From assembly GCA_039698075.1 (NCBI GenBank), contig JBDKTJ010000179.1:1-11929 (forward strand): 11,929 nucleotides of DNA, in the 5' to 3' direction. Shown here piece after piece: positions 1 through 6,608 of the stretch. This DNA comes from JAJFVC01 sp039698075. Its GTDB lineage: Bacteria; Planctomycetota; Planctomycetia; Pirellulales; Thermoguttaceae. Numbering within the stretch: position 1 is the stretch's first letter; each line of letters begins with the position of its first letter. Position numbers and translations under genes: made by a program. Under the pieces are notes generated by a model. That model was not told where the DNA came from. It saw nothing but the letters and a program-made list of their open reading frames with translations, and searched no databases.

Positions 1-44
1 TGTCGCTCCTCCTCCAACAACGTCACCCTATAACGCTTCTCCAT
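1..44 (-). CDS. Transposase, N-terminal fragment (probable IS630 family), runs off the left edge
   Basis: Read on the minus strand, an ATG at 44-42 is followed by an open frame giving M-E-K-R-Y-R-V-T-L-L-E-E-E-R up to the edge. A perfect AGGAGG (55-50) lies five bases before this ATG, so the start is well supported. A short basic start followed by 'YRVTL..EER' is the usual opening of IS630-family (Tc1/mariner-related) transposases, which begin with a helix-turn-helix domain that binds the element ends and carry a DDE catalytic domain later. Only about 14 residues are visible, so the family call rests on a short motif and could be wrong; the catalytic part, the far end and any frameshift lie outside the window. 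The gene points away from everything else here. Confidence 0.6.
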   Translation of the reverse strand, partial: MEKRYRVTLLEEER

Positions 45-413
45 GATAACCTCCTGACACAATCGATCTTCCATGAACGATTGTCGGAGTATACCCTGTA
101 CCAAAGCATAACTGACAGAGCACTAGATTGGAGACCGGCTGCCAAGAAAGCTAAAGGGCAGGGGATTCGCCGCGAGAAGCCTTGGAATAACCGCTTGTGT
201 TTTCGCCCTCCGTCGAACAATTCTACACGCGATTCAACAGCCAGCCACGCTTTCCCGTCCTGCGGGGACCGCCCATCTTCACAACCATTTCAGAGAAATA
301 GTCGCAATCACAAAAAATCCATCTGGACACGGCTTGGCCGACGTGGCTAGACTCCCGCGGTTCAAAATTCCCCCGACCTGTTTTTTCCGCGGGGATTCAA
401 GGAGGAACACGCG
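45..413. other. Gene-free region between the truncated transposase and the TPR gene; probably contains an insertion sequence end
   Basis: No reading frame here looks coding: the candidates are short, basic and without a ribosome binding site. The left part should be the leader and terminal inverted repeat of the insertion sequence, but its boundary cannot be placed without the other end. On the minus strand a TATACT (94-89) could be a -10 box for the transposase; no convincing -35 lies 16-18 bases before it. A 7-base inverted repeat, ACAATCG at 59-65 and CGATTGT at 78-84, sits between that box and the transposase ribosome binding site and could fold in the leader, though arms this short occur by chance. 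The right part carries the probable promoter and ribosome binding site of the TPR gene. Confidence 0.5.
324..353 (+). promoter_or_regulatory. Possible sigma-70-type promoter of the TPR gene
   Basis: TGGACA (324-329, five of six to the -35 consensus) is separated by 18 bases from TAGACT (348-353, four of six to the -10 consensus). Transcription would begin near 360, leaving a leader of about 54 bases with the AAGGAGG ribosome binding site at 399-405. The match is moderate and based on the textbook consensus, which may not apply exactly to this organism. Confidence 0.35.
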
Positions 414-2471
414 ATGCGGTGCTTCAATTTACGAGCCGTTGCCGTGTCGGCGACGATGTGGATGGTTTTGGGCTCGGTGTCGGCGCTCCATGCCGCCGAT
501 TTGGTCCGCCAGCCGAACGCCACAACGCAACCGGAATCGCTGATGCCCGAAACGTCGCCGGTGAAAACCATCGCCGCCGAATCGGACGTGTCGAACGGCG
601 CCAAACCGACGCCCGCCAAGAACCGACCCAAGATTTCGCCCGCGACCGTGTCGCCCGACACCTTGTCGAAAACCGAAAAAACCGAGTCGGTCGCCAAACC
701 GGCTGCAAAATCCGCGAAGAAATCGGCCGGCGAGTCGCTCTTGCCGATTCCCGACCCGATGGAATCCGGTCCGGTGAGCATCGAGGCGGCCAGCTTCAAG
801 GGCGTCATTCCCGGCGTTTCCACCAAGGCCGACGTCGAAAAGGCTTGGGGGTCGCCGAAAGAAGTCGCGCAGACCGGCGAGGGGCCCGTGCAATTGTATT
901 CGATCAAGCCCTTTCGCCACGTTGAAGTGCATTACGCCGCCGACGGCAAGGTCGCCTCGGTGATTGTGCGATTCGATCGCGCGTTTCCCGCCGAGGCGGT
1001 CGCCAAGCAACTCGACCTGGCCACGATCCGACCGGTGTTGGTTTCCAACGAGGTGGGTGAAGTGCTCGGGCTGGCCTATCCCGAACGCGGCGTGTTGTTC
1101 GCGTTTGAGGTGTCCGAAGATCCCCAAGAGCCGTCGATGAAGGTCTCGCAGTTGGTGCTGGAGCCGATCTCGGCCGAGCCGTTCGTGCTTCGAGCCCAAA
1201 CGATGTTGGAAAACCGCTGCGATCTGAGCCAGCGGGACTTGGAGCAAGCATTGATCTTAGAGCCTGACAACGCCCGGGCCCACTGGCTGCAAGCCCGCGT
1301 GTTGACGGCCATGGAGAAATCCGAACCCGCGGCCGCGGAAGCCGCCAAGGCTGTGAAACTCGATCCGAAAGATCCGCACTATCGGGCGACGTATGCCCAA
1401 TGCCTCGCCCAACTCGGCCGATTGGCTCAAGCCATGGACGAGGCCGAGCGGTCGATCGCCTTGAGCGACAAGCTGCCGCACGTCAAGGCCCGGTCGCTCT
1501 GTCTGATCGGCAACCTGATCGCCTCGGGTCCGAAGCCCGACTACAAGAAGGCTTTGTCATTCCACTCCCAGGCCATCCAGGCGGCCAGCCCGTTGCTGAC
1601 CGATCCGCATCCGTCGATTCGCATTGCGGCCAAGGAAGTGTTGATCGACGCCCACCTGGGCGCGGCGCACGACATCGCCTGGGGCGATTGGAAAGAAAAG
1701 AGCAAATCGGTGACTCGCTGGATCGAACGCGCGCAGGCCATCGCCGAAGACCTCATGAGCACGGAAGGCGCAAGCAGTGAACAGCTTTTCCGCGTTCACA
1801 CCAGGGCGATGGCCGCCTACGTGGGAATTCACGGCGGCGTGGACCCTGAAACGACGATCAAGGCGGCCGTTCGCACCGGCGACGCGCTGATTGAATCCTC
1901 GCGCGATCCAGCCCACAAAGCTCAAATCCAATGGGACCTGGGCATGGCCCTGTACGACGCGTTGCAAGTCTGCCAGATGCGGTCCGACTATGACAACGCC
2001 GTAAAATGCGGCGAAAAGGCCGCCGAATGTCTGGCCGCCGCCGACCAAGTGAAACATTCGCCGTCCTCGGCGTTTTTATTGGGCCGGCTCTATTTCCGGA
2101 TTGGAGCGATCCACGCCGCGCGCGACCATGACCACAAGGCCGCCATCGCGTGGTTCGACAAGGCGATGCCGCTTCTGGATCGATTGCCGACCGAAGAAAT
2201 GACCGCCGCCGACCTGGCCCGCCATGGCGAATCGCTGGTCAGCATGGGCGTGTCCTATTGGCAAGCCAAGCAAGAACGACGAGCCGTCGCCCTGACGCAA
2301 AAAGGCATCCGTCTGATGGAACAGGCCGTCGAACAAGGCTCGCTGGCCTCCTCCTCGCTGACCATTCCCTACAACAATCTCTCGGCCATGCACCGAAAGC
2401 TGGGCAACAACGACCAGGCCAACCGCTTTGAAGAAATGGCCAGCCGGACGAAAGAAGAGAAATTAAAGTAG
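414..2471 (+). CDS. Secreted tetratricopeptide-repeat protein with an SmpA/BamE-like segment
   Basis: A 685-residue protein of unknown specific role. The start is secure: AAGGAGG (399-405) lies eight bases before the ATG. Residues 1-27 form a signal peptide (hydrophobic stretch, then A-L-H-A before A-D), so it is exported to the periplasm or outer envelope. Residues 30-120 are a low-complexity linker rich in Lys, Ala, Pro, Ser and Thr. Residues 127-150 (G-V-S-T-K-A-D-V-E-K-A-W-G-S-P) resemble the opening of SmpA/BamE-type small envelope domains, which I extend to about 250. From about 255 on the protein is helical with TPR features (for example L-E-P-D-N-A-R-A-H at 282-290 and L-D-P-K-D-P-H-Y at 316-323), continuing with degenerate repeats to a basic C terminus. 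TPR domains are protein-binding scaffolds; the partner is unknown. It converges on the GTPase gene 16 bases away, with no obvious hairpin terminator between. Confidence 0.85.
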   Translation: MRCFNLRAVAVSATMWMVLGSVSALHAADLVRQPNATTQPESLMPETSPVKTIAAESDVSNGAKPTPAKNRPKISPATVSPDTLSKTEKTESVAKPAAKSAKKSAGESLLPIPDPMESGPVSIEAASFKGVIPGVSTKADVEKAWGSPKEVAQTGEGPVQLYSIKPFRHVEVHYAADGKVASVIVRFDRAFPAEAVAKQLDLATIRPVLVSNEVGEVLGLAYPERGVLFAFEVSEDPQEPSMKVSQLVLEPISAEPFVLRAQTMLENRCDLSQRDLEQALILEPDNARAHWLQARVLTAMEKSEPAAAEAAKAVKLDPKDPHYRATYAQCLAQLGRLAQAMDEAERSIALSDKLPHVKARSLCLIGNLIASGPKPDYKKALSFHSQAIQAASPLLTDPHPSIRIAAKEVLIDAHLGAAHDIAWGDWKEKSKSVTRWIERAQAIAEDLMSTEGASSEQLFRVHTRAMAAYVGIHGGVDPETTIKAAVRTGDALIESSRDPAHKAQIQWDLGMALYDALQVCQMRSDYDNAVKCGEKAAECLAAADQVKHSPSSAFLLGRLYFRIGAIHAARDHDHKAAIAWFDKAMPLLDRLPTEEMTAADLARHGESLVSMGVSYWQAKQERRAVALTQKGIRLMEQAVEQGSLASSSLTIPYNNLSAMHRKLGNNDQANRFEEMASRTKEEKLK

Positions 2472-2487
2472 CGGAAGAAGTCGCCGA

Positions 2488-4293
2488 TCACGCGATTTGC
2501 CGTTGCAACGATTCGACCTCGTCGCGGATCGCGTCCAGCTCAACGACCATCCGCTGGGCCGCCCGGTTTTCGTCTTCCACTTGTAGAAAAACGCCCGACG
2601 CGGCGTCTTGCCAGCCGGTCGCCAATCGTGCGATTTCTTCTCGCAATCCGCGACGCAATCGACGGCAAAACATCCACAGCAGCACGAGGCACCAAAGGAT
2701 CAGCCAAAAGCCGGCCGACGTGTAAAACTCCAACCCGAACACCGGCCGCACCGGCTCGGCCAACCAGGAATCGTAAAAAAAGTTCTTGCCAAGCCGATAC
2801 AACACCAGCCCGAGCATCGCCAACAACAGCAATTCGTAACGTAGTCGCGTAAACCAACCGGTGTGGCGTTCCGCCAGCCGCCCCACCAGCGCGTCCAACT
2901 CGCCGGCCACGCGGCCGACGAATCCACGGGCCGACGCCTCGGCCTCCGGGGCCACCGTGTTCCACTGACCCGCCGCGCGATCGAAGCCGGCATCGGCCAG
3001 ATGCCCCTCGACGATCACCGTGGCTTTGCGCAACTCGGCGGAATCAAATCCTTCGACGCTCAATCCCACCGTGGTGCGTTGCTTTTGATGCGATCGCCAC
3101 GTTCGAGCGCCCTCCATCGCACCCCAAATGGCAACCTGTGCCGGCGTTCGGGCTCGATACAGCAGCGCGCCGGACACCAAACCGCCGAGCCCTTGATAAA
3201 CCCGCAACACCAGCGAAAACGGGCTCAATCCCCATCGGGCCGCGGCGCGGGCCAGCAGCCGATTCTCCCACGACCGCCGATTGGCCACCAGTTCCGCTTG
3301 CATCCGATCGGCCAACTGCGCGGCAATCCGACCTCGCTGTTCGTCTACGGCGTTCTGCAATTCGCGAACCGCCGGCATCGCGGGTTCGATCTTTCGACGG
3401 CACGCCTGCAGCGTTTCGGCTGTCAGCTCCAAAAAATTCGCCCGACGAATTCGATGGCCCGCCGCACCGGCCATTTGACGAATCAGCAAATCCATCAGTC
3501 CGGCAAACTCGGGCTGCGGCGATCGACCCGCCAACGAATCGGCCAACACCCGAGGCAGATCGACGTAAAAAATGGAAAAGGGAAATTGCGGGCTGGATAC
3601 AAGAGGAGGTCGATCTCCCGTCTCTCTCTCCCCTTTATTCCCCCACTTTTCGAGCATTTTCCGCCAATCGTCGCGAATGTCGTCGTCCGTGTCGGCGTGG
3701 GTTTGGAGAAACACCAATCGAGCGCCGGGCGCCGCAGCCGCCAATTCGTCGGCCACTCGGACGCTGCGATATTTCTGTTGCGTGGAGGTGACCAGCAGCA
3801 CGTCGCATTTCGGCAAGATCGCCCGAAGCCGAGCGAGATTCGTGGCCGCAACAGCCGCCTCCGACGCCTCGGTTGTGTCGGGATCGGGGCAATCCACTAG
3901 CACCATATCGTGCAGCGCCGGCAAGTCGCGCGGACGCCACTCGACCGACGCCCGTTCGATGCCAAGCATTTCCGGCGTCACGTCCGACCGACTGATCACG
4001 ACGGGCCGCAACGTGGTGGGCCGCGACCGACCGGTCTGGGCCACCTCCGCTCCGACGATGGCGTTGACCAGCGAACTTTTTCCGGTCCCCGTACCGCCCA
4101 ACGTGGCCACGACCAGCGGCGCATCGACGCGCACTCGAAGCGCGGCGGCTCGCTCAGCCAGACGTCGAACCAACGCCCGACACGCCTCGGCCGGCATCCA
4201 ATGCGGCGCCCGATCCACCCAGCCGTTCATCCGATCGACCAAACGATCGACCGCAGCCAGCAATTCCAATCGGGCAAGTTCGTCGTGAGGCAT
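2488..4293 (-). CDS. Membrane-anchored P-loop GTPase (TRAFAC/dynamin-like architecture)
   Basis: A 601-residue protein. The Walker A/G1 loop is G-G-T-G-T-G-K-S-S at 66-74. R-P-T-T-L-R-P at 91-97 supplies a likely G2 threonine. The G3 position reads D-C-P-D (134-137), where DxxG is usual, and the G4 position reads Q-T-H-A-D (197-201) rather than N/TKxD, so guanine specificity is likely but not certain. After the G domain come long helices (about 285-350), a weakly hydrophobic stretch (about 360-395), and two strong membrane spans at about 486-501 and 525-544 that suggest a hairpin anchor, followed by a charged helical tail. The layout recalls bacterial dynamin-like and YfjP-type membrane GTPases; a membrane remodelling or envelope role is inference. 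An in-frame ATG at 4329 would add 12 residues; neither start has a clear ribosome binding site. I prefer 4293 because the extra residues come from a low-complexity CT/GA tract. Residues 218-238 look like an inserted low-complexity segment. Confidence 0.75.
   Translation of the reverse strand: MPHDELARLELLAAVDRLVDRMNGWVDRAPHWMPAEACRALVRRLAERAAALRVRVDAPLVVATLGGTGTGKSSLVNAIVGAEVAQTGRSRPTTLRPVVISRSDVTPEMLGIERASVEWRPRDLPALHDMVLVDCPDPDTTEASEAAVAATNLARLRAILPKCDVLLVTSTQQKYRSVRVADELAAAAPGARLVFLQTHADTDDDIRDDWRKMLEKWGNKGERETGDRPPLVSSPQFPFSIFYVDLPRVLADSLAGRSPQPEFAGLMDLLIRQMAGAAGHRIRRANFLELTAETLQACRRKIEPAMPAVRELQNAVDEQRGRIAAQLADRMQAELVANRRSWENRLLARAAARWGLSPFSLVLRVYQGLGGLVSGALLYRARTPAQVAIWGAMEGARTWRSHQKQRTTVGLSVEGFDSAELRKATVIVEGHLADAGFDRAAGQWNTVAPEAEASARGFVGRVAGELDALVGRLAERHTGWFTRLRYELLLLAMLGLVLYRLGKNFFYDSWLAEPVRPVFGLEFYTSAGFWLILWCLVLLWMFCRRLRRGLREEIARLATGWQDAASGVFLQVEDENRAAQRMVVELDAIRDEVESLQRQIA
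3580..3648 (-). repeat. Purine-rich low-complexity insert inside the GTPase frame
   Basis: On the coding strand this stretch is dominated by G and A (CT-rich on the plus strand, clearest at 3611-3648). It encodes a polar segment, about residues 218-238 (G-N-K-G-E-R-E-T-G-D-R-P-P), between the G4-like motif and the next hydrophobic strand (F-S-I-F-Y-V-D-L). It keeps the frame open. Its composition differs from the flanking codons and resembles purine-rich tracts at 4301-4320 and 10721-10762. Reading it as an expansion or inserted repeat is inference. Confidence 0.35.
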
Positions 4294-4375
4294 GGTTGAA
4301 GCAGGGGAGAGAGGAGAGGGAACTCGCATGAATGGTTATTTTGGATCGAAAGATCGCCGAAAGCTGCCGCTGCCT

Positions 4376-4403
4376 ATTATCGTCTTTGTCCACCCGTCGT
4401 CAA
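4376..4403 (-). promoter_or_regulatory. Probable sigma-70-type promoter of the GTPase gene
   Basis: On the minus strand TTGACG (4403-4398, five of six) is followed after 16 bases by GATAAT (4381-4376, five of six). Transcription would start near 4369, upstream of both candidate start codons (4329 and 4293), so it does not decide between them. It is the better of the two promoter candidates in the divergent region shared with lpxD. Confidence 0.5.
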
Positions 4404-4490
4404 CGAAAACCGACGTTCCGCAACGGTCCCCCAGAGCAGCCCCCACGACAGACTGGCGGTTTCCAATGGAATGTTCACATCGAGCTGATC

Positions 4491-4519
4491 TTGCCCAGAC
4501 CGGAAGTTTTAGCTACATT
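4491..4519 (+). promoter_or_regulatory. Possible sigma-70-type promoter of the lpxD-lpxI operon
   Basis: TTGCCC (4491-4496) and TACATT (4514-4519) are 17 bases apart, each matching four of six consensus positions. A start near 4526 would leave a leader of about 65 bases. The match is only moderate, but the position and spacing fit and no better candidate was seen in front of lpxD. The back-to-back arrangement with the GTPase promoter leaves about 90 bases between the two -35 boxes. Confidence 0.35.
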
Positions 4520-4590
4520 CCACTGCTCCTCACGGAGGCACCCCTCTTTTTGGGAGTGGGTTAATCAGCCTAGAAAAAGGACTCCGCATC

Positions 4591-5649
4591 ATGCAAGCCA
4601 CGCTTGCCGAACTTGCAACCTTGGTTGGCGGTCAGATTGTCGGAGACGGTCGTGTGGTGATTCGCGGCGCGGCGATCCTTCGCGACGCCGACGTCGGACA
4701 GATCACCTTGGTCGATCACAGCGAAAAAAATCAACAGTTGCAGAACTGCAAAGCGGCGGCCGTCGTCGCGCCAAAGACTTTTTGTCCTGAAAACCTTCCG
4801 ACCATCCAAGTCGACGACGTGCACCGGGCGTTCACCTTGATCTTGCGGCACTTTTGTCCGCCTCGGGCAACCGCGCGGATCGGCGTCAGTCCGCTGGCCG
4901 TCCTCAGCCCGACCGCCGAAATCGGCCCCAACGTCGACGTGCATCCGTTCGCCACGATCGGCGATCATGTGATCATCGGCAGTGGTTCGACGATTCATTC
5001 CGGCGTCCACATCATGGCCGGCTCGAGGATCGGCCAGGACGTGACGATTTTTCCCAACGCCGTGCTTTATGAAAACACGGTGGTCGGGCCGCGGTGTCTG
5101 ATTCACGCCAACGCGGTGTTGGGCGCCTATGGATTCGGCTATGGATTTGCCGACGGACGGCACGTGCTTTCGGCTCAATTGGGCAATGTCGTGCTGGGCG
5201 CCGACGTGGAAGTGGGCGCCAGTTCCACGATCGATCGCGGCACCTACGGGCCCACGTCCATCGGCGAGGGCACAAAGATCGACGACCAGGTGATGGTCGC
5301 CCACAATTGCCGCGTCGGACGCCACAACATGCTTTGTTCGCAAGTGGGCATCGCCGGCAGCACCACCACCGGCGACTACGTGGTGATGGCCGGCCAGGTG
5401 GGCGTCCGCGACCACGTGCACATCGGCGCCCGGGCCGTGTTGGGTGCGATGGCCGGCGTCACGAACGACGTGCCCGACGGAAGCCGTATGATCGGCATCC
5501 CGGCCACGCCCGAACGAGACCAAAAACTCAAACAGGCGGCGTTCAGCAAGTTGCCCGAAATGCGGCGGCAATTGAAACAAATGCAAAAAGCACTCGACGC
5601 CCTGCGAGAAAAAATGGAAAGTGAACATGGGGCGGGTGGCGTGGGATGA
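4591..5649 (+). CDS. lpxD: UDP-3-O-(3-hydroxyacyl)glucosamine N-acyltransferase
   Basis: LpxD transfers a hydroxyacyl chain from acyl carrier protein to the 2-amino group of UDP-3-O-acylglucosamine, the third step of lipid A synthesis, on the cytoplasmic side. The 352 residues match the family's usual length and order. An N-terminal uridine-binding domain (about 1-95) is followed by a long left-handed beta helix of hexapeptide repeats (about 100-295; I-G-P-N-V-D-V, I-I-G-S-G-S-T-I and so on) and a C-terminal helix (about 310-345) of the kind that packs in the trimer. The catalytic histidine region V-A-H-N is at 236-239 with His238, matching Escherichia coli His239, and the second conserved histidine is His275 in G-Q-V-G-V-R-D-H. 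G-A-Y-G-F-G-Y at 178-184 is another family signature. The start has an AAAAAGGA ribosome binding site about ten bases upstream. The stop overlaps the next start (ATGA). Confidence 0.95.
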   Translation: MQATLAELATLVGGQIVGDGRVVIRGAAILRDADVGQITLVDHSEKNQQLQNCKAAAVVAPKTFCPENLPTIQVDDVHRAFTLILRHFCPPRATARIGVSPLAVLSPTAEIGPNVDVHPFATIGDHVIIGSGSTIHSGVHIMAGSRIGQDVTIFPNAVLYENTVVGPRCLIHANAVLGAYGFGYGFADGRHVLSAQLGNVVLGADVEVGASSTIDRGTYGPTSIGEGTKIDDQVMVAHNCRVGRHNMLCSQVGIAGSTTTGDYVVMAGQVGVRDHVHIGARAVLGAMAGVTNDVPDGSRMIGIPATPERDQKLKQAAFSKLPEMRRQLKQMQKALDALREKMESEHGAGGVG

Positions 5650-6548
5650 CGGCCGCCAGAGGGAAGATTCGAGTAGAAGCCATGCCCGATGAATGCGCCC
5701 GTTCCTCTCGTCGCGTGGGCATCATGGCCGGCTGGGGTCGGTTGCCGCTGGCCGTGGCTCAATCGCTGCGACGACAAGGTTGCCAAGTGTATTGCTTGGG
5801 CACGATCGGGCACGCCGACCCCGCGCTGGCCGGCATCTGCGACGATTTTCGCTGGCTGGGATTGGCCAAGTTCGGTGCCGCCATCCGCTACTTCCGACGC
5901 CACGGGGTCACGGAAGTCACGATGGTCGGCAAGATTTTCAAGGTGCGGCTGTTCGAGCGATGGCGGTGGATTCGCAATCTGCCCGACCTCCGCACGATCC
6001 GCATGTTCTTGCCGCACTTTCTTACGCAACAACGCGACTGCCGCGACGATTCGCTGCTGCTGACGATCGTCGAGGAGTTCGCCGCCGAGGGAATGCAATT
6101 CATGTCGATCCACGATTGTGCGCCGGAACTGCTCGTGCGCGAGGGGCAGCTCACGCGGCGAGGGCCGACCGCCCGACAACAAAAAGACATCGCGTTCGGC
6201 TGGAAAATCGCCAAACAAATGGGCGGGCTCGACATCGGTCAGAGCGTCGTGGTCCGCGACCAGGCCGTGTTGGCCGTCGAGGCCGTCGAGGGCACCGACG
6301 AGTGCATTCGCCGGGCGGGCACGCTCTGTCGCGCCGGCGGATTCACGGTGGTCAAAGTAGCAAAGCCGCAACAGGACATGCGATTCGACGTGCCCACGAT
6401 CGGCCAAGGCACGCTCGAAATGATTCGGGCCGCGGGCGGCGCCGTGTTGGCGGTCGAAGCCCAACGGACGATTTTTCTCGACCAACCGGCCGTCCTGGAC
6501 TACGCCGACCGCAACGGGTTGGTGATTGTCGCCGTCGCGGGCGAATGA
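5646..6548 (+). CDS. lpxI: UDP-2,3-diacylglucosamine pyrophosphatase, LpxI type (DUF1009)
   Basis: LpxI hydrolyses UDP-2,3-diacylglucosamine to lipid X (2,3-diacylglucosamine 1-phosphate) and UMP, the fourth step of lipid A synthesis. It is unrelated in fold to LpxH, which does the same job in many proteobacteria. The 300 residues begin the conserved part at V-G-I-M-A-G-W-G-R-L-P (24-34). The family signature D-M-R-F-D-V-P-T-I-G lies at 244-253 and holds the conserved acidic residues that include the catalytic aspartate known from Caulobacter LpxI; which of Asp244 and Asp248 that is I cannot fix without alignment. The chosen ATG overlaps the lpxD stop by four bases, typical of translational coupling. 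An in-frame ATG at 5682 would give a 288-residue protein that still includes the whole conserved region. It ends 60 bases before the stop of the convergent next gene. Confidence 0.92.
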   Translation: MTAARGKIRVEAMPDECARSSRRVGIMAGWGRLPLAVAQSLRRQGCQVYCLGTIGHADPALAGICDDFRWLGLAKFGAAIRYFRRHGVTEVTMVGKIFKVRLFERWRWIRNLPDLRTIRMFLPHFLTQQRDCRDDSLLLTIVEEFAAEGMQFMSIHDCAPELLVREGQLTRRGPTARQQKDIAFGWKIAKQMGGLDIGQSVVVRDQAVLAVEAVEGTDECIRRAGTLCRAGGFTVVKVAKPQQDMRFDVPTIGQGTLEMIRAAGGAVLAVEAQRTIFLDQPAVLDYADRNGLVIVAVAGE

Positions 6549-6608
6549 GTCGAATCGCGGCGGCGGTTCAAGCCTCCGGCAAGACACGTTCCCGCGTCCG
6601 CCAACGTG

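Noticed and set aside
362..1247. Long minus-strand frames opposite the TPR gene (181 and 272 codons)
   Set aside because: They lie antisense to a gene with a signal peptide and a perfect ribosome binding site; their composition is that of shadow frames in GC-rich DNA.
2863..3900. 345-codon plus-strand frame opposite the GTPase gene
   Set aside because: Arg- and Gln-rich with no recognisable motif, antisense to a frame with a canonical P-loop and membrane spans.
4539..4558. Imperfect hairpin (CACCCCT with GGGAGTG) in the lpxD leader
   Set aside because: It needs a mismatch and a G-U pair in a 7-base stem with a T-rich loop; too weak to call an attenuator or terminator.
4570..5628. 352-codon minus-strand frame opposite lpxD
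   Set aside because: It mirrors the LpxD repeats (His- and Asp-rich antisense product) and has no start signal; LpxD is certain on the other strand.
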